Origin: Apostichopus californicus
Lineage: Eukaryota; Echinodermata; Holothuroidea; Aspidochirotida; Stichopodidae
Assembly: GCA_020650975.1 (NCBI GenBank)
Contig: JAIPMN010000304.1
Coordinates: forward strand, 1-64,000
Direction of reading: 5' to 3'
Length of the DNA: 64,000 nucleotides
Under the pieces are notes generated by a model, which saw nothing but the letters and a program-made list of their open reading frames with translations, was not told where the DNA came from and searched no databases. This document shows, one piece after another, positions 41,201 through 56,200 of this stretch (position 1 is its first letter; every line of letters begins with the position of its first letter). A program made the translations under genes and the position numbers.

Positions 41201-44200
41201 TTTTTTCCTAAAAGTTTCAAAGTACAAACTTTACCGCCAATTTTTAACAAAAAATTAGAAAAACAAAAACATGAGATGTTAGTTAATAAATTAACTCCCA
41301 ACAAAATGCTATGTTTTTTACTTTTTGAATATATGGGTAACCCCCAAAATAAAATTAAAAAAATCATAATAATATACACACCAAATGATAATTTCATACA
41401 TGGCTATGATAGCAAGCAATGGACCGATGTAAAAATCCAAGTCATCACAAAACTTATAAACATAAATTTGTTTTCAATGTTTTTTGAAGGAAGTTTTAGG
41501 TGAAGGAAGTCTGAGAACAAACTATGTTAAAAGTCCTATTATAGACCAACCACTAATATTTCATGAATATCCAAAGATTCTTTCTCTGTTTCTGCAAATC
41601 CAAACCTCCCGACTCAAACAGATTAATCAGACATGAAGATAACAACCTTTTGTACCTGTTGCTATTTTTCAAAACAACTATAACTTAAAAATGGAAAACA
41701 AAAATGATGTGTAACTAAATAATTGATGTTCATTCTAGAATGAATAACCAGGCAGATTAGTAAAAGCACAACCTCAGCATGTACGCCAGTAGAACAGAGA
41801 CTCGACCATTAATGTTTATTCCTTCAAAATCTTCAGAAGAACCTTTCAAGAATAAAAAACACTGATACATCCATTTTGAAATTTTTGGCACACCCTGCCG
41901 ATCTGGTTTCCCATTCCCTTACTAACAAATCAAATATCTTTTTTCAATTTCTTTGGAAATTCTACCTCGTCTAATGTTCTAATGCAGAATGTGACCGCAT
42001 TCCAGGGTCGGTTTACTATGTTGTCACACTGTCAAGAAACACTTTCACTTGTCACATCGTCACGGCACGCCAAGTCTTCTTTCGACTAGACCCCTTTGCC
42101 AAAACAGAAACTTGAGTGAAAGTTTTGAAATTATTGGGTAGAAAAAAATGATTTTGTGACTTGGCTATTATCATAAAACGTAGAGTATAGATTTTGCCCA
42201 CAGAAAATTTGTTAAAAAACAAAATTGTTAGGGAATAACTTTTCTATCTAAAACTGGTCAAGACAAAAAAAAAATTCTTCTAAATCTTTGACTAAATCAA
42301 TATCTGAGACAGATGTGGATGTATGTATTAAAATTAAATAAATTGTGCGATCTGTCATAGCACATTTTGGACTTTTTTTTTTTTTTTTTTTAAAGTGAGT
42401 TTTCCCAGAAATGGTGCGTCTCTGTGAATCTACTATTATACATGGTTTTGGTTGCCGGAATTTTTAATAACAAGGAAAAAAAAGGTTAAAACAGGAGAGA
42501 ACTTTGGTTTTTACCTGGAGCGACTCCTTGGAGGAGGAGGAATAACTTCATGCAGGTCTGCAGATGAGTAGTAAGGAGTAAAAGCTCAAATTCGTTAGTT
42601 TTTTTCTTATTTTTTGAGTAAATTAAGTCCATTCATTCTGTCATGTGCTGTGTATTTTTTTTTGGTCGAGGAACTTAAAAGCTGCATTTTGCATTGAATT
42701 TGTTCACATTAGTCTGGTGATACCAAATTCGACCGCCCAGCCCCCACCTCCCCACAAGGTTCTCATTAATATTACATGGCTTGGCAACAATGTTGCCAAT
42801 TACATCACAAATTGCAGCTTTCAGCACCTCAGACCCATGACAGTTCACCACAATCACCAAATTTACAAATTAGCCATTTTTCTATCAAGGAATATTAACT
42901 GTAGGGCATTCAAAGGCAGAGCCAAGAAAGTAATAATAATATCCAAGATGAAAATGTGTGCACAATTGTAAGAATCTAAGACAGAGCAAGTCGGCCTGGT
43001 CATTAGCAAGCCAACGGTCATGGATTGGTCGTTGAGCTGGAAGTTTATGCACTTCTGAGGCAAAAATATTAATGGGAGACAATCGAAGAAAACAAATGGG
43101 TCCTACAATCAGCCTCTCCTCACTTCAACGCTTTTTTCTTTACTCTGGTCGAGAGAAGCTTTTGGCTTTAAGCTCAGAGAGGTACTTTGTTCTCGCAGGG
43201 TCACGGATGAAATATGTCTCTGAATAAGCTATTTATAGGTAAATCAAAGAGACTTTCCCTTTAAGACAGATGCGAAACTGCCAATGTTAAGATGATACTT
43301 AACGCTTCTCCAGGTTTTTAAGTCACGGCTACAGTCGGCTATGATACACATTATATGTCAAGTTGGTTGATCGTATAAAGTTACTAAACACACTCATTTC
43401 TTATTTACCATATTTGACAAGAAAAACGATAAAATTTAGACTGCATCAGGGAAGAGTTACAAACCCAGGCATGACTACCTCTAGAGTAGACCTCGACCAA
43501 TCACTGTGAGTTTGTAGACAGTTTGGCCAGCTATACATATAGCCGTCTGACAAGACATCTAACTTAACTATCTGATAAAATAAATGGAATACCGAAATAA
43601 CCAGCGTTTCCTTGACTCTTCTCCCTAATCCCCATCTCTCCCAACCCCACTTCCCCTGCCCCCTACCTCCCTCCCTGACAACTTAAAGCAGGATTTGCAA
43701 AAAGGTGGTTGAAACATCAACCAAAGAAAGAAGCAACAGGAAAGGTTTGTGAGTAAACTCCTCAACGAAGCTTCTGATACTATTAATTACTCTAAACATC
43801 TTAAAGACCCTCTATCAAAGTAATCACCACCGCCTAATAATCACCTTCTAAATTAGTGATGATTACAGCGGTAAACAAAAAAAGACAAACAAAAACAAAC
43901 AAAAAACACAACTGCTCAACACAAAGAAAAAGTTCAATCGAAACTGTCTCTGCATTTATGCCCCACCCCCCTCTGGCCCTCCCCATTTCCCTCCCCCATG
44001 TTCTCTTATCTTTAGTTGTGTGAATTCCTAACTTGGAAAAGTTTGATTTCAAATGAGTTGCAAATAAACCAGAAGAAGATCACTAGATGCATGCACAGAA
44101 TAGGTCTTCGGGACGTGGCGCCCGATATCATCAACACGTTTTATCCCTGTCACAGACCGGGGGGCTGCATAACACAGTCGGTGGTCGCTCGTCCCAATCC

Positions 44201-47200
44201 CATTCTCAGGACCGTATCAAACCCACGGGCTGATAAGGCTATTATCTTAGGCCTGTCAATCGTTTCAGGGCTTTCAATGTTCAGGCTTGTAAATGAGATT
44301 GAGAGTGTTTCTAGTTGCTCATCAAAATTCTGCCTCGGTTTTTGCATTTCCGATGTGCAACATATGGTATCAAAGAATTTTTCTTTAAAAATCATCCGTT
44401 ATAGATGATTACGATGCAAAAAGTGTGAGCAAAATCTGACAGAGGAGATCTTAAAACTCATACTTTCCTCGTTTCTATAGCAACAACTTCAAGTAGATAT
44501 ATAACCTCTGAACGACACCCTTAGGCCCTCCACATGCTTCGTCTAGACCAGCCAAAAAATTTCCCCGCTATCTGCAATTATCTTTTTGTGACTTATAGGT
44601 CATTTTCCCATTTTTCATATACTTACCTCCACCATTAATCTCACACATTGCAGGAGAAGCATTCAACTACACACTTGAAATGTTTTCACTAAATATGTGT
44701 TAAATTCTGAGCAAGTATGACCATTTATTGGACTTTTCTAGCATATTTGTGGATAATTCTGACCCTCTGCGGTACATACTCTGTCACCAATTACAAGAAA
44801 GGTGCAGATATAATTAAACTTACCTTTTTCAAAAAAAACTTTAAAACTTTTAAAATGAAACTAAAAAACAAAATACACACAAAAATTGTCTCAGAAACAT
44901 TTACTAATACTTACTTACCTTTTCCTTACATTTATGTAGCTTTTGTTCAAAAAAAAAAGGGGAAAAAATGCTGACCTCTAAGAGAGAGAGAGACCAATTG
45001 TGGTGTTCAATTTCTACTACAAGAGAACTCTACAAAACTTTCGTCTTATTTCTGCGACAGCTTCACAGCTGCTTTACCTCTTTATTGGTTCAACCGATAC
45101 CACTCAACCCCCCTCCCCCCCCGTCCCGTCTATCTGACCAAGTTTACGGTCACACTTACCCTGCCCTTCATGATGGAGTGTGTTGTTTGCACGCATCTTT
45201 TGGATGCTTGGGGGCGGTGCGATTTTGTTTGGTGTCGACTCGGTCGTATCGGCGTGGGTCATTGATCTCTGCTTGCCTGGAGACTTCTGCAGCAATGTTT
45301 CTGACTGTCTCTCTAGGTGAAGGGGGTCTTATTGATAAAAAATTAAATTAAATCAAAATAAATCAAAAAAAGGAACAGAACATAAAAATTTGATCTACAG
45401 ATACTTCTCCTACTTAAATATTCTTTAGATTGGCTAGAGATTATAAGTGCTTTTGCTTAAAGGTTCAAAATTCTCAAGATTCAAATTTTCATAAAATTTG
45501 GCAACCTTATTGAAACATGATCTTTGCTGTCAATTATATTTACAATTTTCTGTAAAGCAAATGAACTTATTATTAGCCTAGCCTTAGCCTAACGTACTTT
45601 GATAATGTGGAGAGACCTGTAAACTTATATCAGCTTTCTTATGCTCAATGTCACATGAAAGGATGATTTTGATGTCAAAGGAATTAACTCACAGGTTTTT
45701 TTTCGATGAACATAACAGAAGTTTTTTGTGGTGCATGTTATGGGATATGAATATGGCGAAACAATTTAAAAAAAATATATATCAAACACTTTTTTTAAAG
45801 GGGCATTCCAATGGCAAAAGTGGATTGTTTGCATAATTGTCAATTTTCTAGGGGAAAGAACTTGCACTCTGATCACTAGGATGTGGATTATCTTCTACAC
45901 CCCACCCCCTCCCCCTTTCACCCCTCCCTATTCAAATTTACATTTGGCATAAAAAATATTGGAAAGTTTCTGCAACTCAATCAGATACCAAGAATCACGT
46001 GATACTGTTGTAGAGAGGCTGTGTGGTTTGCCTTGATGTTCTACACGTAACCTTGCACGACTAGAATATAAACGCTCAACGGACAAAACCCCAATCTTGG
46101 CATAATCTCCAATCATTCAAACGTCTTTATTAACTCACCAGAAAATGTCCTCGGCCTTTCTGTTGGCTGCTCACCAACTGCTAACGGTCTCCCATCTGGC
46201 GCCATGTGGACTGCGATAGGTTGAAAGATTTTGGCATCCTAACCCACCGAGAATTGAAAATAAAGACAAATTGCATAATAGCTCACAGACGAAAATACGG
46301 ATCTACAGATTTGACAGACTTTCAGGAACGAGAGATTGATAAGAGTACCTTGAACGCTGTGTAACCATGGATACCACCTTAGTTTCAATATCGCTCTAGG
46401 CAAAGCAAACTCTTGGCTCTTTCAAAAGTTTTATCTCGTAAGTTCAGTACACTATTTATCATAGCCATGCTGATGTTTAATACATCTCTGATAAAAATAT
46501 CCCGAATAAATGTTGATATTAATGATTCTTTTATCCCTCGTTCATGTTTAATAGATTCGTTTGTTTGTTTCAATAGATAGAAATTCAATTTGAAAGATGC
46601 AGATGTAATGTTTTGTTTTAATTGAAAAAAAAGAAAGTATTTTGATAGTGTTCATCACATCACACAGACTGTAATGTCTGAATACAAAAAAAAAAAGAAA
46701 GCTATTTGTTAATTTATAAACTTCCGATAATAATACCACTGGCTTTATGCAGGTTTATTTATTTATATAAAAATGTTACATTTGTTTGCCAAAAAAATAT
46801 GTATTTTGTGGCCCATTTTAGTTTTCAAGTGCATCTCCATAAAGGCCTCTATAGATTGTATGATTTCCATAAATATTACTTTTTCCAGGTTTTATTTTGA
46901 ATAAATTTCTACTGATTCCTCGGCAATAGTATACTGTTCATGTTTTTACATTTGCTTGTTTTCCTAAATGCAAAAGTTTTGTTTTTAAACTTCATCGAAA
47001 CATACTACAAAGTCCACTTGGATTCTTGGTTTACGTATATAAAATTTAACTTTTTTTTCTTTTTAGAGAAAACAAAAAAACAGTTCATGCACAATGAAAA
47101 GGAAAAGAATTTTCAGAAAAATACCAAGATGATATCCAAAAAAACATAGTTCACATAAAAGCATATTTCAAACTTTTTTGTGATGGTTCTCACTTGTATA

Positions 47201-50200
47201 AAAGTGCAGCAGAAGAGATAATACAATTCATGCCACAATCTTAATCACCAAAAAACACCAAAAACTTAGTACCTTTATAATTCCCAAATAAGCTTTGAAA
47301 TACCAGATTTCTTTAATAACTTCTCAGAGTGAATCTCGTACAGTAAGTGCTTGTCAGGCGCCCAAGAAGTGGTGACCATTCAACATTTTTAAAAAAAATT
47401 TTGCTACGGAAAACCCAGTTTCATATGAAGGAACTTTGTCAAATTTTAAACTAAAAGGCGCGTAGATTTTATAACCTATACGAGCTTAACTTAGCTTTTT
47501 GCTCTGTTTCATATCACTGTACTGTTTTTTGCGATCATAAATAAACCACAAAAATAAATGGAAATTGGAAATTTTAAAGCCACAAACCAAAAATTTACTT
47601 TGCCAAAGTTTGCATGTCAATTTAATATTTTAATTTGACTTATTGTCGGTTAAAATGATACTTTTTACACTACAGTCTGAAAAAAAGACTGCCAAAACTC
47701 TTAATATTAATCTGCGTTAATAGATGAATACCATCCGCTACCAAAGAGACATAAAAAATTTGGAAAAAAAATTGGTTATTAAAGTCAATGTTGTTTTGTT
47801 GTTTTGTTGTTTTTTTGTTATGATCACTTTGTTGCATGGTCAAATGTAATAGTTTTGTATTGGAAAATAAAGAATGCTTTTAATGAAATGGCAGAAACAG
47901 TTCCCAACCCAGAAATGCATGCTACCTACAATCTACTTGTTAGTAAAATGTTGATTGATATCAAACCTAATTTCATAACTATTTGTAGTGAACACAACAA
48001 TGATATGAAAGGGAGGAAGAAATTTCCAAAAAATTGTTTGAAACGAAACAAAACAATAACCCAGGGCAAATTTTTAATGGTATTCCCGTCCTGGTTTTCC
48101 CAGGACAACCAGAAGAGATCCTTAAAAATTTGCCCTGTAGGCCTACAGTACCCTTTTTATAAAACAGCATGGCATCATATTACAAGGTAATTATAAATGT
48201 ATGCAGCCCACTGCAAACAAACCATATATATATATCTTTAAATATATATATAATATATATATAGATATAAAATATAAATTAATAAAGGCAGCCTCCCTAC
48301 ATGCAATAAAGTGTCAGATATACAAGCATATTCAACAGTACTTTAACATTAACAGTTGTCACTATGTGTCCTTCTGTGTGTATCAATACTAGATCACACA
48401 AGAAGAATTTTGCATCATTTAAAAGTTTGTTTCCTGAATCCATCACTCTGAATGTTCAAATGTTCAAATTTAAATGATAAGTATTCGCCACCACTTCCTT
48501 TCAGAGTATGGTAGAGAGAGTTTCTTAACGTATATATCAACAACAAATATAGATTTGAAGCGTCGTACCTTCAGAATGTCTACAAAGTTTTTAACTAATT
48601 TTTGAATGATAATTTTTTCCTACCACCTTTTTTGAGAGTTATGAAGAGAGATTTTCTTAACATATATAACCAAGAAAAGGAAGCAAAAGATGCCTTCATC
48701 GTTACTACAAATTTTATCTCTTAATCGCAAAAACCCGAATTAACCAAAAGACATCCTGGTATTTCTGAAGAAAAGTTGTCTCCTGCCAATTATCATTTTT
48801 CTATTTTTTATTTATTTATTTTTGTATCTCCAACACTTCAGAGGCAAATTTTGGAAAACTATATAAATCTACCATAAATACGGAAGGACAAACGAAATGT
48901 TTGGTATAATTTGTTGGTATTAATAGCAACTATAAACCTTCTATCTGATTCCCTGGATGGGGGGTATTGAAGGGGGCACTTACGGGGTCAGGAGATATAG
49001 ATGCAAAATTAAAGTTGACTGGCGTTTGAGAGGAAGGCGAAGAAGGCCCTGGGAAAGGCGAGTCCTGAAACGTCGCCCAATTCTGAAATGTGAAGAACAA
49101 TAAGACAATAACGCTTTGTTACGAATGCAAAGGATAGGAAATGACAAACTGTCATAATTGTGGCTCGGTGAGAGGGTTACAGATTTATACAAGGATTTAA
49201 AAAAATGAAATGAAAATCTCATAACTAAAAGATAAACAGTGGGGTGGGTATCCTGAAGGATTCCATAAATATATCAATAAAAAAAAAGTAAAAAATACTT
49301 CACAATAATGACTTAAATTTGTCTCTTTCAAGCAACAATATGATTTTTGAGTTGGATTTCCACATGTGTAGAAAGGACAAAAAAACAGTGACCTATCAAA
49401 ATCACTTTCTTCAATATTGAGACCAATAGCCGGGTTATCAAACCAATAGTAGCATGTTGCACATAACAGCCGAGATTGATAATTGTTGCGATCTTTCTTT
49501 CCCATAACAGGGCAAACTAGAGCAACCACTGCGATAGTTTGTACAACTTAGGCTACAAATATGTATCAACCAAATATTTCATTCTTTACAGGGAAGTTGT
49601 TCATGAATATTTATCATCTATTAATCATATCAGCTAAAGATGGTGGTTGGATTTACTTCTCCTCAAATGGACAAATAAAATCGTCTGTCCCAGCAAAGTA
49701 GGCTAGTAAGTTTTTCATCAGATATACCTATTAACATGTGTGCCGAACCGCGGCTAACAGTGACAATGAGCTGGGAAATGATATCAGCTACTGAATATTC
49801 ATTTAATATTCATGACCTCAGATAGGTATTCTCAACTTTCAAAGTAGTACAGGACTAGGGCTTTTACATGTTTGCTCTTATAAGCCATGCAGAAGTAATA
49901 TCGCTTAATTGAAGGTTGAATTTAGGCAGCATTTTTGTCTTGATATGTCGTCTGCCAAAGTAAAAGCAAACTTTGTGGGTGCCAATAATGTTTCAGTAGC
50001 TATTATTCACTTCTAAAAATATGCTGAATCCCCAGAATGCTCCTTTAAGGCTACACTGATGATGATTACTTCTCATCAGTGCAGGTCTTATAATCGTTAA
50101 AGGTCATCCTTTGTCTTATAAATTCTACAAAATTCAAACCAAAAAAATGTCCTTTTTAAACTTCACATAAATCAACCGAGCATCCTTCGTTTGGCATTTC

Positions 50201-53200
50201 AGCACCATCTGTCCTTGACAAATTTTGTAACACATTATATAAACAAGTCATTTGCAACCATAAATTTAAAGTCTAATGTTTCTCCCATTGACTTTTGTGT
50301 TGCATCTGAGGCACTGATCTAATGATCTACTGTGCATTAGTCTACAAGGTCCAGCCACTTTCACTGATTAACCTCAACTTTTTTATGGGTAATTTCTCAA
50401 ACATCAAATGTAGTATGACAATACAACCTAGATTTATAAGAAATAGTTACACAATCAAAATTTGCCTAAAGTCATCCTTTGATAGTAAAAGGCAGTTTAT
50501 CATCACAGTTTAGATTGCATTGCATGGATATATCCGATAGAAAGTCCATTTAAACATGAACAAATAACACAATACCCTCTCACATATATCCTTCACAAAT
50601 AAGACAATGGATATTTCCTAACGAGGGGATGTGGACAATTAATTGGGTGGGAAAGAATTTCAGTTTAATACTGCACAAGACAGTTTGGACAATTTTTTCA
50701 ATGAGCTCATACCACTCTATACTGTTCTCTCATGTCATGCTTCAAAGCACTCTTACTGACAGTATGAACAGTTCCTATACTTTTATGAGAAGACTAGGAT
50801 GTTCATACTGCTCGTACAGTCAGTACGAGTGCTTTGAAACAGGACATGAAAGTACAGTATAGAAAAATATGTCCCAACTGGGTGAGTTGCAAAATATACT
50901 CTCCTTAAATCTTTGTCATGCTAAAATCTGTATTTTAGCCTCTGAACAATTTGTTGGAGCAACGACACTTCTGGTTGGGTTGACAGAAAATGGCTGGCAG
51001 TTTCTCAACAATTTATCCATTTTTTGGGGTTACTTAGATGATTAATGTTTCGTACCAGAAACAATCGACTACTAAAATTTAAATCAATATCAGTCTGCTG
51101 ATATCCCAAAGCCAACGACATATTTCTCCGATACCGAATATAGAAAACATTAGAACGATAACTCATAACATCGTTGATATATATATATATTGTAAAGAGG
51201 TAAACTCAACTGAAAACAAATGAAACAGAAGGAATACAAAATTAAATTTAAAAAAAAGAAAGCCATTCAAGGAAAAACATGCCTCAAGAGGACAAAATTT
51301 AAATTATGTACTAATTAATACTTCTCATTGAAAAGTCAATACTATTAGCGAGAGAAATTGTCTCATTGACATTTTCTGTTCACCACATCTAAATATCAGC
51401 CTGCGACAGAAATTAAAATAATTAATGAACAAAGCAGCACTCAGACCAAAATAAGAAATTTGCCTACACATACATGCTGAAAGGGATACAATAGCTAATC
51501 CACCTTGTCACAGTATAATTGTTGGAGAGGGGAGTGGGGAGGGGAAGTGGATAGAGAGGGTAAAAGAATGGGGGGGGAGAGAAGAATATGTTCTTTTGTG
51601 TTTTAAAACTGAAATATGGTTTATCATTAATCGTATAAGAATTTTGCCTGAGCATACATGCTAAAAGAGATCCAATAGCTATATACCTTGTCACATATTT
51701 TTTGGGGTGGTGGGAGGAGGGTGTAGGGGTTGGGGAGGGGGATAGAGAGGGTAAAATGGTGGTGGGAGATTGGTTCATTGGTATGATTTGCCTGTGAGAC
51801 GACACAGCTCTGGATCTTGCCACTGGTTCGTATAACCGCATGTATCTCGTCATATCTAACTTATTATACCTGCTGGGAAATAATAATTATTACGTTTCTA
51901 GCGATATTTGTTGAATACATTTGGTTTTAATGAGTACAGATGAATTGATTAGCATACCAGATTGTCATCTTACATGTTGTGCATGGACAATTTTGCATAT
52001 TTTGTGGATTACATCAGTATATACGCTGGAAAATTTCAGTAACGAGATACTCGACCGTATTTTTTTTCAAAATTGAATGGCTTTGCCTTTTAAACAGGTG
52101 AAGAGAATTAACTAGCAGATGACTGACAAAGATAATCATAAAACTGTTCTCAATGAAGTGTGTGTGTGTTGCCTTTAAATGAGACAAGAGACATTAACCG
52201 CCGGCACTAAGGTACTAAAACGACAAGGAATACAGCAGTTAGGAGCAGCAGACTACATAGACTATGGCAGCAGACGATCAACATGTTAGCATTGCAGAGC
52301 TGTAGCCAAACATAGAACAGCAGCAGCTTATAGAGGCGAGGCTGGTTAATAACCCTACAGCAAAAACATGTTCCACTTCTCAACAGACTGGTGTACACAT
52401 TACATATGGTTATAATAGCACAATAGGACACCATGGCTCACAACCAAATGATTACAAATGATGTACTGTCTTAAACCTGCTAATATGGTAGAATGTCAGT
52501 AAATTCCCCCCCCCCCCACAGACCCCCCTCCCACTAATATCAGTAACAGGTTGGTATCTGCCGTCACTTAAGATTCACAACATACTGGAAATGGGTCGAG
52601 CTAATGATGGCGATATTGTCACATCAGCTAAAGTGACTGGACTATGTAGTCTAACACAGCCCATGATTAGGTCGCTTCTCTGATGCAAGGCCAAAACTCC
52701 AAGGGAAGTTAATAATATGTTTACACGTTTGTCCAAAAAACTAATGAGGTTGAATATCATCCCAGGTGTTATGTTGTTTTTACATCAAGGCAAAAGTTCA
52801 CGTTTTGGTTTTAGGCAATTAACATTTCTAGATCAATGGATTAACATAAACATTAACGGCCTGCACTGAAGAGCAGAAGTCATCATCATGAAATTAACCT
52901 TAATGGAGCATTCCAGATATTAAGACTAAAATTTTGCCTAAAGTAATCCTTTCAGAAATTGACAGACTAAAACACAAATGACAATATGATAAGATATTAG
53001 AGTGACTACCACCGACTGGTTGAGTATGCAGGGCATGATAACCTAGTCGCTGTCACCAAGTCAGTTTAGGTTTCTGATACGTTTAGGAAGACTTTACCGG
53101 GGGGGGGGGGGGGGGGGGGGGGGGNNNNNNNNNNACAGACTAAAACACAAATGACAATATGATAAGATATTAGAGTGACTACCACCGACTGGTTGAGTAT

Positions 53201-56200
53201 GCAGGGCATGATAACCTAGTCGCTGTCACCAAGTCAGTTTAGGAGGTTTCTGATACGTTTAGGAAGACTTTACCACCCCCCCCCTCCCCCCACCAAAAAA
53301 AAATCATAATGTACTTCATTTCATAATGTCCTATTCTAAGCACACCTGTTTTGTCGCATTTAAACAAAACATTCAGGGAATGAATTCAGTGGTTACAGCA
53401 AATGAGACTGAACTGGTACTGGCAAAATAAACCTTGTTTTGTTGGCCCTCCCCCCCCCCTTGCCCCAATCACCAAGACTTCTATATCAATCCTTCTCAAA
53501 CAATCAATCATCAAAAGACAAATTCCATTGCGATCATTGCTCAAAAACAAAAAATTTATCTTAGTTCCTTTTTCGGAATAACTAGTAAAGATAATTTATT
53601 CACCTTAATACATGGTGATACTGCTATGGAAGCTAGTACATGTTTTAAATGACCTTTGACCCTACAAACCATTATTATTGTCTTCTGAGTAAACTCAACT
53701 TGAAAGGTTGCCACTTGCTGACACAAACAGGAGAAAAAAATATTTAAATCATTGTTTTCTACTTGAAAATGTGACTGTTAAAGGAAAGCCATCCAACTAC
53801 CAAAATCCTTCCAGACAAGTGTAAGCATGCTGTTATCGGCCAATCACACCCAAGTCGGTGCAGCTGCAATCGGTGGATGCAAAAAAACAAATTGCTCGTG
53901 CTAGCAAAAAATCAAATCAAATGTGTCACCTGAACCCTGCGAAAAGTTAAGGCTGAGACCACGTGAATGTGAATAGATGTACATTCTCGTGTGGGTGAAT
54001 TGAAAATCAAGTCGCAACCAATCATAAAGATATCCTGATCCTTGTTTCTTTGAAAGTTCAGAAATTAAGTCTAATTAAAATCAATCAAGGACAAACTAAT
54101 GCCAACTGATTTGAAATAAAACTGAATGTCTGGGGGGGGGGGGGAAGAGAAACTGTTGTCCTTCTGTTCACTTTAGGGAGGGATGTATGTTCTGTCTTTT
54201 TAAAGAACCATTTTTAAAAAAAAATCGAGGCTTAAATCAAAGGAAACTTCACAATTCTTATATATATTATAGTCAACTATGAACATCTCAAGAAGAAAGT
54301 TAAAGTTTAAAATGTGTTTATTAGGAAACTTGCAATTTTTGCTGCCTTCAAATATTTCACCTTCAAAAGATTGATTAATGTGCAGTTTCATCATCGACAA
54401 TGTCCGTTCAGTGTAAATGAAGCGTAGGCGAACAAAAAAGTGATGTCTAATTGACCATTTATAACAATCCTGCCTATATTCAGAATATTGACCAATGAAG
54501 GCGGGAAGAATTTTACTCCCCGGTAATAATGAAGAAATTTTATGTAAAATACTATGAATCACCCAGTGTCTCCATCAGCACTCTTCCAAAATATCATTTG
54601 TTTTTAAAGGAACTTTCCAAACCAAAATTAATAAAAATATTATCAAATCACAATAATTTACAATCCTGAACCTTAGACATACACACAGATATTCCTAAGG
54701 TTCAAGCCTAGCCTCCACACCCTTTTCCCAACCCCACCCCCCCTCCCACCCATCTCCCTCCATCCCTACCCCACCTCCAACCCCTGCTACTACATTTTTA
54801 CAAAATAAATTCCTATTTGAGACACTTTTTCTTTAAAATAATAAGAACCAGGAAACTGTATAGAATAAATATACAAATCAAATCCACAAATTCTTGTGAG
54901 TGAGCTAGCTGTTCCTTTTTAACCCTTTTTCCTTAAATTTTTATTTTTGACCTTTTGAGCTTTTGATCTTCAGAGTAGAATAATACAAATGAGTTCTGAT
55001 TACGCAGTAAAATACTTCTTAATTCTGAATGGTAGATACATGCATGCATGCACACAGCTAGGCAGTTCAAAAGTATGAGGAGTTTCGGCAGATTTAGTTT
55101 CTTTTACCGATTGTGCAATAACTTCCATAAATATTATTACAATCTCCTCCATCCCTTTTGTTTGAAGATAAAGACAAATGAGTGATTTCAGTTATTTGAT
55201 GCTCTTTCATGATTCTTTGTAAGTAATTCTTTGAGTAACTCAATAATCTCTGTTACTACTGCCCCAAAAGAAAAGATATCAATTTCCTTTTTCTTAAGAC
55301 TGCAAGGTTCAGTAATAGCAGGCTCAATTATCAATATTTCATCAATATTTTCCTCATAAAATATTTTTAACTGAACCAGTGAATGATGCTGAAATGGTTA
55401 GTAAACAAGGATCTGGAATAAAGCCTTATCTAGGGTCTAGTACTGAGGAGCGGGGCCCTCATGGTCTTCGTATATAACGACTGTTAAATATGAGCTGGAT
55501 AGGTTATTATCCTAACACTATAATTATATAACAGCATGGCTTGATGCAAAATACATTCAGGTCTAAGGGAAAGAGTACTTCCACAACATGAAGTCTTAAC
55601 GTCTGGTCATATGTTTGGTTTAAATAAATTGATCTGACAAATTGTCCTGTCATAAAAAATATGTAAACACACAAAGACTTTGCCTTCATAATAACTGGCG
55701 TAATGTGTTGGTTAGGCTAAGGATATCCTAACACACTATCTCAAAGCTTTTATGATATGACCATCAACTCCACTCCTGTCATGGCCCTAAAAAAGAGTTT
55801 ACACAGCCTACCACACATTTGTCATCTAGATTATATAAAAATTTCAAAACGTATCAGTCTAATATATCTGCAAAATCACCAACTTATTTTCATAATTGTT
55901 GAGATAAAATAAGGCATCCATTCTACCTGGGTGTCTTAAATGAGAATATCTACTTTTGATGATAAATGTTGATGATATCGTGTATGAAGTGATGAGTATT
56001 AAAGCTACATTCCATCCTTGTTAGTGCCAACAAAAAAAAAATATTGGAAAAGAGATAGAGAATTGTTACAAATGACTCCACATAACACAAACAAAAACTA
56101 AAAGAAGAAATAATAAAAATAGAAGAAAAACAGAAGGGACATGCAGTAAAGAGAGCAAGACCAAAAAAAAAGAAGAAGAAAGATTGAAAAGAGGAACGTT

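Noticed and set aside
47804-48190. Plus-strand open frame of 128 codons
   Set aside because: It runs across the nested hairpin at 48062-48137 and lies antisense within a REPS intron; no domain recognised.
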